A stretch of 42,443 nt of DNA from a virus. Within the stretch, counting starts at the first letter, position 1. Each line of letters opens with the position of its first letter. The stretch covers positions 1-42,443 of IMG/VR virus record IMGVR_UViG_3300024313_000019. The stretch is one strand, 5' to 3'. This document shows, in pieces, positions 23,737 through 33,045 of this stretch. The notes under the pieces were generated by a model. The model was not told the DNA's origin. It made no database searches and saw only the letters and a list, made by a program, of their open reading frames with translations. The position numbers and the translations under genes were made by a program.

Positions 23737-25182
23737 TTAGGTTGTATGTCCTTTACTTGTTATATATCCTATATTAGAATGTTTCACTTCTAAATCCTTA
23801 TCAGTAAAAGTCATCCCAACTTTTATGTATTGTCCTCTCAGTTTAGTACCTCTTCTTAGTTTGTCACCGTAAGTAGCATTATCACTTACGTTAGGATCAT
23901 TAACATCCCCAAACATTTCAGAGTAATATGTACCCTCTCTTCTAATATAATCCTCTCTCACTAAGTCCGAGTTCATAATCCAACTCTCTTCAGTTTGTAA
24001 TGTTGTATAGTTTGGTTTAGTGTTGCCTTCTACTGCATGATTCATATACACTTTTGGCTGACTTGGACTTACGTTTTCGATATATGTAACTTTCGTTGGG
24101 TAATATCCACCGTAAAAATAATTTTTATTTACCGTATCATCATGAATAAATAGGTCTCCGTTTGTAAAGGTAGCGATTCCTGTCTTAAAAGTTGTCATGT
24201 ATTCAGGAATGTAAGAGTATCTAGAAACCCATCTTTTTGAGTTGTCACTCCAGGCTAAAGTTGTTTTAGATCCTGCTTGTATTTCAGTTATTAATTCATT
24301 CTCTTTTTTAAATATTCTAACATTAGTAACCCAAGCGTATTCTTGAGTATTACTATTAGAAAAATCAAATTTTATTTCAGGACTTTGCCTATCTAATTCT
24401 GTTATAGTATGCTCTATAAAATTTGTATATGCATTCGGTAAGTTATTTTGAGAAAATATATTTGTTCCTTGAGCACCAAAGTTTATATCTAAATCTGTTT
24501 TAGGAGCAGGGTATTCAGATTCGGCCTCTACTACCTTATAAACTATTCCTCCTCCAAAAATATCTCCAACAGAAACACTTACAGTCGGATCTACAACTTG
24601 TTCTCTAAATGCTCTAGTTCTAAACCTGTAAGATTTTGGTCGCCCAAATCCTCCACCACCACCAGAATTTGGATTGAAAGACATTGAGAAAACTGGATTT
24701 GGGTTTGTGGGATTTTGAGATTCGGTAGACATCCAGTAACCCTTTTGTTGATAATGAGTTTGAGTCTTCCTGAGTTTTTTACCACCATTTGATAAAATTA
24801 TAGGATCTAAAACATCCATCAAATTATACACTCTTCCTAATTGACCAAGGCTTGGTAAATACCAATCATCATATGTAACACCAGATACCACTCTAACTAC
24901 ATCTGTTACTAGTTGTGCTGCTGAGTCTGTATGACCTGTCTGATTTATAATGTTTTGTGTATTTATTTTCCCACTCCAATTATTACAAGTTCCTATATTT
25001 TCATTAACATTACTCCATCTTGGTAGTTCTCCATTTGGATTACTTTCAATATCCTGCATTTCTTGCAAATCAACTATGTATACAGTTTTGTCTGAACCTA
25101 AAGGTGCATTGTTTTGAATATCAAAAACTATTTTGATTTCATCACCTACTTGAAAATTTGTATTTAAACTAAAGTCACTCAT
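23737..25182 (-). CDS. DUF1566/FISUMP-like virion protein, 481 aa
   Basis: Residues about 95-195 read YDDWYLPSLGQLGRVYNLMD, then GYWMSTESQ and a Gly-rich loop followed by YRFRTRAFRE. This is the W-x-L-P-S ... Y-W-x-S-T-E ... R-x-R pattern of DUF1566 and Fibrobacter major paralogous (C-type-lectin-like/FGE fold) domains. The region around 225-300 is beta-rich, and the rest has Trp/Tyr-rich strands. Such domains bind ligands at cell surfaces, so it may be a tail decoration or binding protein. It follows the nozzle gene by 11 bases. Confidence 0.55.
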   Translation of the reverse strand: MSDFSLNTNFQVGDEIKIVFDIQNNAPLGSDKTVYIVDLQEMQDIESNPNGELPRWSNVNENIGTCNNWSGKINTQNIINQTGHTDSAAQLVTDVVRVVSGVTYDDWYLPSLGQLGRVYNLMDVLDPIILSNGGKKLRKTQTHYQQKGYWMSTESQNPTNPNPVFSMSFNPNSGGGGGFGRPKSYRFRTRAFREQVVDPTVSVSVGDIFGGGIVYKVVEAESEYPAPKTDLDINFGAQGTNIFSQNNLPNAYTNFIEHTITELDRQSPEIKFDFSNSNTQEYAWVTNVRIFKKENELITEIQAGSKTTLAWSDNSKRWVSRYSYIPEYMTTFKTGIATFTNGDLFIHDDTVNKNYFYGGYYPTKVTYIENVSPSQPKVYMNHAVEGNTKPNYTTLQTEESWIMNSDLVREDYIRREGTYYSEMFGDVNDPNVSDNATYGDKLRRGTKLRGQYIKVGMTFTDKDLEVKHSNIGYITSKGHTT

Positions 25183-25193
25183 GTCTTATTATG

Positions 25194-28100
25194 TTATTTT
25201 GTGCCCTCGGATAAAAATGGATCACCATCTTGACCATTTTGAGATACAGTGCTCTTTATTAATATTGGTACATTTTGACCTGTACCATTCATATTCTCAG
25301 GTTCAAAGTTTTGTATACTAAAACCGATGTTTCTAGTTCTTCCAGTATTTTCAGGTATTGGATAAACGACTACACCTGTTGGTTCTTCTTCAGGTATTTC
25401 AACAATTAATGTTTTACTGTTACCAATAGTATCTGAAACTAATATTGATCCTGAAACCTCACCAGAGTCAAATGTTTTTTCTAGTGTTATGTATACATCA
25501 CCTCCATCTCTAGGAACTGTACTAGTTGTTACATTTATAATTGCAATTTTACCATCATTTGTTTTTTCGGTTTTAAATTGACTTACTGCACCGTAAACGA
25601 TCCCTGCATTGTTTTCTGCAAATGCCTTATAGTAATAGGTTGTATCATCTGCAAATGCCTTTGGACTTATAGGGTATATAAATGAATGTGGTATTTCATT
25701 AATTGTACCTGTCACTCTCCTTTCCACAACATTTGTGTCGCCTATTTCTGGATCGTTATTTTCAGCCGATGTAACAAAACCATATTTAGTTATAGGTGAT
25801 CCACCGTCTGCATTAATTATACCCTCAATCTTGTCAGTTGAATCATAAACTATCGTATCAACATCTGGAGGATTTGTACCTTGCTCACCTGTTTGTGTTG
25901 TAATATTATTTGCATATGCAGTACCTAAAGACGTAATTACATAAAGTCTTATGTGGTAGGATGTTCCAGGTGTTAAGGTTTCTATAACTGCTTGTATTGT
26001 TCCTACATCACTTCCTCCTAAAACTGTAACTTTTGTTGTATTTGACTGACCAATAGCAGGAATGGAATTTACAGATGATATTACAAAACCTTTTTCTGAT
26101 AATGATCCTTCTCCTATATCTTCTATTTCACCTTTTGCTGTTAAAGAAACCTTTGTTATATCTGTCGATTCAAAAGTTGAGATAACAGGTATAGATAATT
26201 TTTTTGATAGTATATCTACTCTTGTAGTTGTATCTTCAATTCCTTGTATGTTTAAGTTCCAATTACCAGGTTGATAATAATGTAGACTACTATCTGATCC
26301 TATTGCAGTAGCATTTGTAGATATGTTTTCAATTGGTATTTGAGTTTTCACTCCGTTGTTGTAGTAACTAAATCCATATTCTGGACTACTATTGCCAAGT
26401 TTAAATTTAAAATTAGACGTAATAGGAATTACTAAAACTCCAGTTTCTGACTCTATTGTTTTTTGTTCCTCTTGAACACCTACATAATCAGGCTCTACTA
26501 ATCTTACTGGAGTAAAGTCAAATGGTACTGGGTTTTCTTTAGTACCTGAAATACCTAAAGGATTATTTACAAGGATATCTTGTTTTGGTGCAACAGTTTT
26601 TATACGCTTTAGTTTTAACTCTATTCTTGTAGCAGTTGCAGGGACTTTATCAATAGTCAATTTTCCGTTACCTGATAGATAATCTGAACTGTTTTGAACT
26701 TCAAACCCACCACTAGATGCGTTTACTACAGTTATCTGTGATCCAGTAGGTAATTGAACAACATCGGATTCAATGTTAAAACTATAAGGACTATTAAAAC
26801 TAAAATGACCTAAACCATCTACAAAGTCTACAACTGCATAAGACTCCCATGGGGATTGTACACTTACTGGTAGTTTTCCACTAAAGAATCCTGGCTCTTG
26901 TATTACTGGTGTATTAGTATGTGTTTGTACAGGGTTGTCTCCATATTTACCAGGGCCTTGTAATATTACTTCGGTCTCCCCAGTTTCTGGCATGGTAATA
27001 AGATATTCATTGTTATATGCATCGTAAGTACCTGGAATAAAACCACTTGAACTATCTGATACAATTATGTCAGATTTTTCTTTAAAGTAAGTTTTCATCT
27101 TAACATCACCAATAGGCATAAGTCCATTAGTGTCATACTTTATTACTGTTGCATTTTTTACATCGTACCAATATGCCTTTCCTTCATTAACTGCTAGTGA
27201 CTCAGGATGCAAAGTTCCAAAAGATCCTTGTAAAGAGTTTTTAGTTCCTATAACACCTTTTGATACAGCAAGAAATTGACTACCACTAGAAGCCTGTTGG
27301 AGTTGTTGTTCTCCTAAGTATATGCTTGTAGTTTCGTTTTCTGATACTGCTAACATTACTGTACCTGTAGACTGTGTTTTAGATGTCATAGCCAAGACTC
27401 TTAATGGGCCTGTTGCATCATCTAATCTATCTTCATCTAAGGCACTAAACTTAGACAAGCCATTAACTTTACTTCCTGGTATTTTAGTTTCACTAAATGC
27501 AATACCAGTTACTTTGTTCTGACTGCTTACGTCTTTCGGTATTAAATTTGGTCTTCCTGTTATTTGTACCCAGTTTAAAAAATAATCATCACTTGGATTC
27601 ATTGATTCTGCTGAATAAGAATATTCATCTGGCTGATCAACTCTGATATCGTGATGTGTTTCCACTTTTGCCTCGGCATCATTGTTTTGTGTCAACTGAC
27701 TTCTTATAGTCATATTTACAAGAGTTCCATCTGATTGACTTACTGACTGTTGAGAAGGTTCTGACTCCTCGTCTAGTATAAACATTTGATTACGACCACC
27801 GTCAGATGCAGGATCTATTGTACTTCTTCTAAAGAATATGTGATTATCCCCATGCACTGCACATATCTTTTGTCCTAGATCACTCTCCCAGTACATCTCC
27901 TCAATAGTTGCAAAGTTTTTAGTGACTTCATTCGGATTCATTGTAACAGTCCACTCATGATGATCATCACCAAAAAGTTTATTCTGGTGCTCTTTATGGT
28001 GAATTTTAACTTCACTGTTTGCAAAAATAACTCCGTTTGGAGGAGACTGGTAATGACTATATGTTTTACTGTTTAGATTACCTAATCCAGTGTTGGGATG

Positions 28101-30416
28101 TTTGGCATTTACTGCCCATTTATCACCAACGGTATGTCCTGTTGTGCTATCAAATTTCACCTGCACACCATCTGATAATGTTTGTAAATTTCCAGTTATA
28201 GTGGTTGTATTACCCCAGGCATGATTTACCATCCTCTGACTGTATATTCTTTTTCTCCACTGAAACTGATCAGCATTCCCAGATGTTGATGTTATTTTTA
28301 TTTCAAATCTATGATCGTTACCATTATTATAACTTCCTGTTCCTGTGTTGGCTGACATATCATTTAATCCCTCACCATGGAAATATGGAAATCCAATGTA
28401 AGCGATTTGTCCCTTAAACGGATCACTAGATGCATTTTCAGATCTTGCTGATGCCTCAAAAAAGTGTGGTTCAATATTAGACGTATCTGCTATTCTAGCC
28501 TTCATATAAACATCACCTATAAGTTTTCCTTGTAGGTTATCATAAGTTCTATCATTAGAACCTGGATTCATTATTTTACCCCTAACTGATTCGTAATAAA
28601 ATTCGTTGGGTTGTATTTTATGTGGACTAAATATTTCATATACAACAGAATAATCAGCATTTGCTAAAGACGTTTGCCCTAAATAATCACCACTATTAAG
28701 ATCTACAAGATTTGCTAATACATACCTACCTTGTGTTCCTGTTATAGCAAACTCCATTACATTAGAGTCTGTTATTAGTTTTATACGGTCACCCTCTTGA
28801 TAACTATACCCTTGCTTATACGATGTTAAATCACCTAATCCTATTGCAATTCCTTCGTGTTCTTGAGAAAAAGAGGTGAATTCGTTTGCAGAAAATTTAC
28901 CTGTTGGATCACCTTCGTCATCAACTTTTTCTACCCTAACGGTAAAAGATTCATTACTGTCAAACTGGTAGTATCTTATCTTTGATGCTAAGTTTCCTAT
29001 AGTAAAATCTTTAATTAGATTTTTAGTTCTTAATACTGAATAATGTGTTGCCCATTCAGGTATAAGGCTTTTTGCTGTTTCGCCACTAAGATCATATGAT
29101 ATGAAACTATTATATGTTGTGTATGCTAAGTTTCTTTCGGCTGTAATAACCTTCATTGAGTCGTCAGTTAAAACACCTGCTGTCCTACCTGCAAAATCAA
29201 AAAATGCTAAACCAACTTGATATGCCGATGAACAAGCAAACCCTACAATACCACCTCTATCTCTAATCTCTTGATTAAATAATCCTGAGTTAAATGGTGT
29301 TACATCTACAGAAACCTGCATATCTTCAGATACCATTTTTCTTGTATTTAATAACCCCTCCTTAAAGTTTCCTAGGAATAACCTATTTCTACCTATCTCT
29401 AGTGCTTGTGCCTCGTATGGTACTGTATCATACAATTTGATACTATTAGAATCGTCTACAGAAGATCCTAATACATCATTGTAATAATCACCTTTTATTA
29501 CGTTTGGAACATAACTAGTTTGTGAAATAAATTCAGACGGATGGGAGTTTCTAGTAAACTCTTTCCATACAAAATATGATGTATCTTTATCAAACTTTAC
29601 AGCAAATTGTATTTTTTCTATATCATCAGATATCCCTGTTGGTGTTGCCTCATCTAGTGGGTATCCAACTACAATTTTCTTTGACTCTTCATGGTCAGTA
29701 TTGTCCATGTCCTGGTTTGGGTAGTGAGGAGTTGTAGGTGAAAAAACACTAATCTCTCCATCTCTATAAACATACCTGTAAGCAAAAGTTAAACTTCTAG
29801 ATTTTAAAAAACTTGTATCTCTATCTGCATCCTCAACGACTCTTATTGTAAGAGGCATCATAGGAGGTTTTCTAATAACCGTTACTATGTTTTTTTTAAT
29901 AGGCGACTCGTAAGCCTCTTCATCTGTAGAATATAATGGGTGATTTAATTTTATTCCCCTGTCTACATTTATTCTGCATGGCTCTCTATCTTTAACACCT
30001 GTCCAATAAAGCAAACCATCTATAAATGTAATTCCAGTGATTGCCTCTGTAGGTTGAAAATTTAAACTGTAATCACTATTTAAATTAGCATCTTCTAAAA
30101 CGGTGTATACAATTTCTTCATCTGATTTATACATAAAGATGTATGAGTAACCAGATGGTTTAGTAACAAAGTAAAAAATATTATTTGTTGTAGGATCTTC
30201 GTAAGTTCCAATAACCTTATTGTTACCACCTCCATATAATAAGCCAGAGTTTGTTACCTCTCTGTTTCCTGTTATATTTGATAGTGATCCTGACTTTCCT
30301 TCAGAAGAAGATACAACTCTAACATTAAGAGCATCGACATTATCATCTTGCTTATGTGCAAAGTATGAATCATCAGTGTTTAAGCCTGATATAAATGTTT
30401 TTTTACTATTTTGCAT
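25194..30416 (-). CDS. Tail nozzle / muzzle-like protein with C-terminal FnIII repeats, 1740 aa
   Basis: The N-terminus (TFISGLNTDDSYFAHKQDD) is what I associate with the 'stabilisation' or muzzle proteins of crAss-like phages, which are beta-rich tail-tip proteins comparable with T7 gp12 and P22 gp10. About residues 1-1300 are beta-rich, with propeller-like stretches. The end carries two fibronectin-III-like domains (about 1415-1520 and 1520-1630), with the Bacteroidota-type markers SEKGFVISS, LTPGTSYHIRLYVITSLGTAYAN and YGFVTSAENNDPEIGDT, followed by a last beta domain. It would form the distal tube and touch the cell surface. It directly follows the adaptor-type genes. Confidence 0.65.
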   Translation of the reverse strand: MQNSKKTFISGLNTDDSYFAHKQDDNVDALNVRVVSSSEGKSGSLSNITGNREVTNSGLLYGGGNNKVIGTYEDPTTNNIFYFVTKPSGYSYIFMYKSDEEIVYTVLEDANLNSDYSLNFQPTEAITGITFIDGLLYWTGVKDREPCRINVDRGIKLNHPLYSTDEEAYESPIKKNIVTVIRKPPMMPLTIRVVEDADRDTSFLKSRSLTFAYRYVYRDGEISVFSPTTPHYPNQDMDNTDHEESKKIVVGYPLDEATPTGISDDIEKIQFAVKFDKDTSYFVWKEFTRNSHPSEFISQTSYVPNVIKGDYYNDVLGSSVDDSNSIKLYDTVPYEAQALEIGRNRLFLGNFKEGLLNTRKMVSEDMQVSVDVTPFNSGLFNQEIRDRGGIVGFACSSAYQVGLAFFDFAGRTAGVLTDDSMKVITAERNLAYTTYNSFISYDLSGETAKSLIPEWATHYSVLRTKNLIKDFTIGNLASKIRYYQFDSNESFTVRVEKVDDEGDPTGKFSANEFTSFSQEHEGIAIGLGDLTSYKQGYSYQEGDRIKLITDSNVMEFAITGTQGRYVLANLVDLNSGDYLGQTSLANADYSVVYEIFSPHKIQPNEFYYESVRGKIMNPGSNDRTYDNLQGKLIGDVYMKARIADTSNIEPHFFEASARSENASSDPFKGQIAYIGFPYFHGEGLNDMSANTGTGSYNNGNDHRFEIKITSTSGNADQFQWRKRIYSQRMVNHAWGNTTTITGNLQTLSDGVQVKFDSTTGHTVGDKWAVNAKHPNTGLGNLNSKTYSHYQSPPNGVIFANSEVKIHHKEHQNKLFGDDHHEWTVTMNPNEVTKNFATIEEMYWESDLGQKICAVHGDNHIFFRRSTIDPASDGGRNQMFILDEESEPSQQSVSQSDGTLVNMTIRSQLTQNNDAEAKVETHHDIRVDQPDEYSYSAESMNPSDDYFLNWVQITGRPNLIPKDVSSQNKVTGIAFSETKIPGSKVNGLSKFSALDEDRLDDATGPLRVLAMTSKTQSTGTVMLAVSENETTSIYLGEQQLQQASSGSQFLAVSKGVIGTKNSLQGSFGTLHPESLAVNEGKAYWYDVKNATVIKYDTNGLMPIGDVKMKTYFKEKSDIIVSDSSSGFIPGTYDAYNNEYLITMPETGETEVILQGPGKYGDNPVQTHTNTPVIQEPGFFSGKLPVSVQSPWESYAVVDFVDGLGHFSFNSPYSFNIESDVVQLPTGSQITVVNASSGGFEVQNSSDYLSGNGKLTIDKVPATATRIELKLKRIKTVAPKQDILVNNPLGISGTKENPVPFDFTPVRLVEPDYVGVQEEQKTIESETGVLVIPITSNFKFKLGNSSPEYGFSYYNNGVKTQIPIENISTNATAIGSDSSLHYYQPGNWNLNIQGIEDTTTRVDILSKKLSIPVISTFESTDITKVSLTAKGEIEDIGEGSLSEKGFVISSVNSIPAIGQSNTTKVTVLGGSDVGTIQAVIETLTPGTSYHIRLYVITSLGTAYANNITTQTGEQGTNPPDVDTIVYDSTDKIEGIINADGGSPITKYGFVTSAENNDPEIGDTNVVERRVTGTINEIPHSFIYPISPKAFADDTTYYYKAFAENNAGIVYGAVSQFKTEKTNDGKIAIINVTTSTVPRDGGDVYITLEKTFDSGEVSGSILVSDTIGNSKTLIVEIPEEEPTGVVVYPIPENTGRTRNIGFSIQNFEPENMNGTGQNVPILIKSTVSQNGQDGDPFLSEGTK

Positions 30417-30418
30417 TC

Positions 30419-31177
30419 TTACGATTTAATGGCAGCAAAAGTGTGAGAACGTAAAGACTTCAGTATATCATTGATTGTTAACTGATAGTTTCTACTTCTG
30501 TATCTTTTATGTGCCTGAATAAACTCTTCTTTTGCTAATTGTTTTAGGTTCATGGGAGTCATTCTATCATGCTCTGTCATTCTCCATAAAATATATCTTT
30601 CTATTGCTTCGGCAGCGTAAGCAGGTAATGTAGTACCTGTAGTTGTTTCTGTTAACCCTGTAGTAATATAATCTATCACAATATGTTTAGCCATATGTAA
30701 TGAGGGATCTAACATTATTTTATTTCTTTCTGGTATAACCATAAAAGAATTTTTATATGTAGGCTTATGTCCAAAGTGCCTACCTAAGTGTTCACTTTTA
30801 TCATTAGCATGAGATGCATAGTAGTATGAATCTGATCCACCTACACCTGCACTAGACTCTACATCTGGATAAGGTATTTGATTTCCGTCAGCATCTAAAT
30901 TAATTAGTCTATTGAAAGAGTCTTTCTCTATTAGTTCACTTACATATTGACCATTTTCATAACCCACTCTTATGTAGTCTACAAAATCATCTGGTATGGT
31001 CACCTCAAGATTTGCATCTACAGTTAGTTTTACAGATTTAATATTAAAAGGTGAATCGTAATTAATTTCTTTCACACCCTTTATTGCATAATGTAAAAAC
31101 TGCATATAATAATGCAAAGGTCTACTCGCTGTAAGTAAAGACGATCTAACTATTTCATCTAGTTTGTATACTTTCAT
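30419..31177 (-). CDS. Ring/adaptor or tail-hub-type protein, 252 aa
   Basis: Helices at both ends enclose a beta-rich middle. Features are LDEIVRSSLLTASRPLHYYMQFLHYAIKGVKEI at the start, VTIPDDFVDYIRVGYENGQYV (the common 'LPxDFVdyirVg' strand of head-tail connector and gp11-like proteins), and a C-terminal helix YRSRNYQLTINDILKSLR. It overlaps the 209-aa gene by four bases and is followed after two bases by the nozzle gene, as the tail hub and nozzle are in podoviruses. The family is inferred from pattern and position. Confidence 0.55.
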   Translation of the reverse strand: MKVYKLDEIVRSSLLTASRPLHYYMQFLHYAIKGVKEINYDSPFNIKSVKLTVDANLEVTIPDDFVDYIRVGYENGQYVSELIEKDSFNRLINLDADGNQIPYPDVESSAGVGGSDSYYYASHANDKSEHLGRHFGHKPTYKNSFMVIPERNKIMLDPSLHMAKHIVIDYITTGLTETTTGTTLPAYAAEAIERYILWRMTEHDRMTPMNLKQLAKEEFIQAHKRYRSRNYQLTINDILKSLRSHTFAAIKS

Positions 31178-31803
31178 AATTGATTATTTGAATCAGAAAC
31201 TTTATCTACCTGTTTTGGTAGTGCTCCTAGAATAGTTAAACACTCTTTTATTACTCCTTCTTCTAAATCAGCAGGTAGTGCTAAGTAATCATATTCTCCT
31301 ATTACTGTAGGATCAACAATTAATAGTTTTAATTTTACTTGTTCTTGCTTTATGTTTACGTCCTGCACACCAAAATGAATTATACTTCCTTCTACCCAAT
31401 AACCAACTTGGCCCTCAAGAAATCTTAATTGATCCTGTCTGCTGTATAAAAACCCTTGTCCTGATTGTAACGGAATAAACGCTACATCACTTTTTAATGT
31501 TTCTACAGACCAGACTCCCATATTTCTAGGTAGGTTAATTGGATGCACAGGAAGATATGCTACTGGAAGACCTGTTATTTTATCTTCCTCTATTTTTACA
31601 ATATAAGTGGATATTAATGTATGAGGAGGAAATAATTCTCCTGTACCCATGTTGCCACTTACATGATCTGTTTTTAATAATCTATTTATTACCTGACCAA
31701 CTAAAATGTTTATATCTTCTCTTGATATTTCTTTATCATCAGAAGGGTTACCACCAGAGTATAGTCTAAGTATTTGGTCTGTTAACTTTCCTTTTGTTAT
31801 CAT
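31174..31803 (-). CDS. Ring/adaptor-type tail protein, 209 aa
   Basis: Starts with ILRLYSGGNPSDDKEISREDINILVGQVINRLLK, the N-terminal helix pair typical of connector/adaptor proteins that sit below the portal, followed by beta strands (TYIVKIEEDK, YLPVHPINLPRNMGVWSV) and closing with a helix EEGVIKECLTILGAL. It overlaps both neighbours by four bases. Together with the 292-aa and 252-aa proteins it probably builds the rings between portal and nozzle. The exact ring cannot be told from sequence. Confidence 0.55.
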   Translation of the reverse strand: MITKGKLTDQILRLYSGGNPSDDKEISREDINILVGQVINRLLKTDHVSGNMGTGELFPPHTLISTYIVKIEEDKITGLPVAYLPVHPINLPRNMGVWSVETLKSDVAFIPLQSGQGFLYSRQDQLRFLEGQVGYWVEGSIIHFGVQDVNIKQEQVKLKLLIVDPTVIGEYDYLALPADLEEGVIKECLTILGALPKQVDKVSDSNNQL

Positions 31804-32678
31804 AATCCTTCTTTGTTTTTAACCTCTGTGTACTGATAAACATTAGTGTCTTCTAAATGCACACCTAAAGATGTTAATGCTCTATTTATGACATCATTAA
31901 TACAATCTTCTGGCCACCCCAAATCCTTAGATGATGACAAAGTATAAGTAGCACCTGCTGCCACTACTGTGCCATCTGCTAGAGTTAGACTATTATCTGC
32001 TGTGAAGGTTGCTGATGATGTAGTTGAACTATTATGAACAACTTTTCTTCCATCAATGACATGACTAAACTTAGGTTTAGTTGGTCTTGACAAATACATT
32101 ATGTGTCCTGAATGGGTTACCTCTGGGAATATTTGAATTTTATCCCCAGAGTCCCCTAAGATACCTATTGGTGCTGTGGTTGAAGGAGAAGCAACCTGAG
32201 AAATTAATCGGTCTGCTAATTGATCTTCACTTACTATTTTTATAGATTTTTGAAAAGTTCTACTTGACGTTCCTCTATTATAAAATATAATATTATCTGT
32301 AACAGTATAGTCATCGTTTCTTGTGTTATTTAAAGTCCCAACAACATACAAGCCTAATAAGTGTAAATATTTAGGATTTTGCACACCTACTACACCTGGA
32401 GTAAAATTATTTAAATCTAATACACCATTACTAGTTGTAGTAAATTGTTTACGAAATTTAAAATACCTAAGATCATCACTTATTTTTTGTGTTTGACCGT
32501 ATGCAATAGGAGGAATAGGTCTTCCTGGTTGATGCATTTTAGGATTACTATACAACTCAACAAATTTAGACATCTGTGCTCTATCTAAAGCAGCATCAAT
32601 ATCTATGTGAGAGACATAACCAGTAGCCTCTTTATTAAGTATAAATACTATAAAATCATGAATCTCCTTTATTGTCAT
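31800..32678 (-). CDS. Ring/adaptor-type tail protein, 292 aa
   Basis: Begins with IKEIHDFIVFILNKEATGYVSHIDIDAALDRAQMSKF, a helical N-terminus, followed by beta-rich parts and the strand YLSRPTKPKFSHVIDGRKV; it ends DLGWPEDCINDVINRALTSLGVHLED. I associate this start and this 'LxWPExxxNDIIxRALxxLGV' end with a conserved tail/ring protein of crAss-like phages and Bacteroidota podoviruses. It is followed by the two other adaptor-type genes in ATGA overlaps and starts inside the end of the coiled-coil gene. Confidence 0.55.
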   Translation of the reverse strand: MTIKEIHDFIVFILNKEATGYVSHIDIDAALDRAQMSKFVELYSNPKMHQPGRPIPPIAYGQTQKISDDLRYFKFRKQFTTTSNGVLDLNNFTPGVVGVQNPKYLHLLGLYVVGTLNNTRNDDYTVTDNIIFYNRGTSSRTFQKSIKIVSEDQLADRLISQVASPSTTAPIGILGDSGDKIQIFPEVTHSGHIMYLSRPTKPKFSHVIDGRKVVHNSSTTSSATFTADNSLTLADGTVVAAGATYTLSSSKDLGWPEDCINDVINRALTSLGVHLEDTNVYQYTEVKNKEGL

Positions 32679-32940
32679 CTTTCTCTACATTTGTAGAAGA
32701 CTGTTCAACAATTTCTCCTGTCATTACATCAATTTGGCAATCTCCATAACTTTCTTTTAAATCTTCAGATAATTTTTTCATCTCTTCGCTTACATCTGTA
32801 AACTCTACTTTTAAGTCTGAAACTCTTTTATCTAAATCTCCTTGCATTAATTGTGTATCTCCAAGAGCAATCTTAATGTCAATCTGCTTCTTGTTTAATT
32901 CTTGAATTTGTTCTAGGTGTTTTTTACTAACTTTTTTCAT
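32656..32940 (-). CDS. Coiled-coil protein at the head of the tail-tube module, 94 aa
   Basis: Residues 1-65 form a continuous charged coiled coil (LEQIQELNKKQIDIKIALGD). It is followed by YGDCQIDVMTGEI, a short strand hairpin that recurs at the end of similar small phage proteins, and an acidic tail. It starts right after the only sizeable gap of the late unit and overlaps the next gene by 23 bases. Role unknown; a small structural or assembly protein is likely. Confidence 0.6.
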   Translation of the reverse strand: MKKVSKKHLEQIQELNKKQIDIKIALGDTQLMQGDLDKRVSDLKVEFTDVSEEMKKLSEDLKESYGDCQIDVMTGEIVEQSSTNVEKDDNKGDS

Positions 32941-33045
32941 TTTAAAATAATTTAATTGTTACTTATTGTTTGCTCTACAAATAAAAGAATTTATTCTTTT
33001 AGAGTGATTATTATTTATACTTGGTTGTTGAATTAAGAAAGTGTT
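32941..33045. other. Only sizeable intergenic gap in the late unit
   Basis: The 105 bases are about 80% A+T. They hold the palindrome at 32982-33001 and, on the - strand, CAAATAAA read as TTTATTTG (32985 down to 32978), a near match to the TAnnTTTG -7 element. No matching TTG lies 19-21 bases upstream, so this is a weak promoter candidate. All other - strand genes abut or overlap, so a control point for the tail module is most likely here. Confidence 0.4.
32982..33001 (-). terminator. AT-rich hairpin after the 220-aa gene (terminator or operator candidate)
   Basis: TAAAAGAA and TTCTTTTA form a perfect 8-bp inverted repeat with a TTTA loop. It lies 45 bases after the stop of the 220-aa appendage gene in the - direction. 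The stem has little GC, which makes it a weak terminator; an operator next to the -7-like TTTATTTG is the other reading. Confidence 0.35.
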
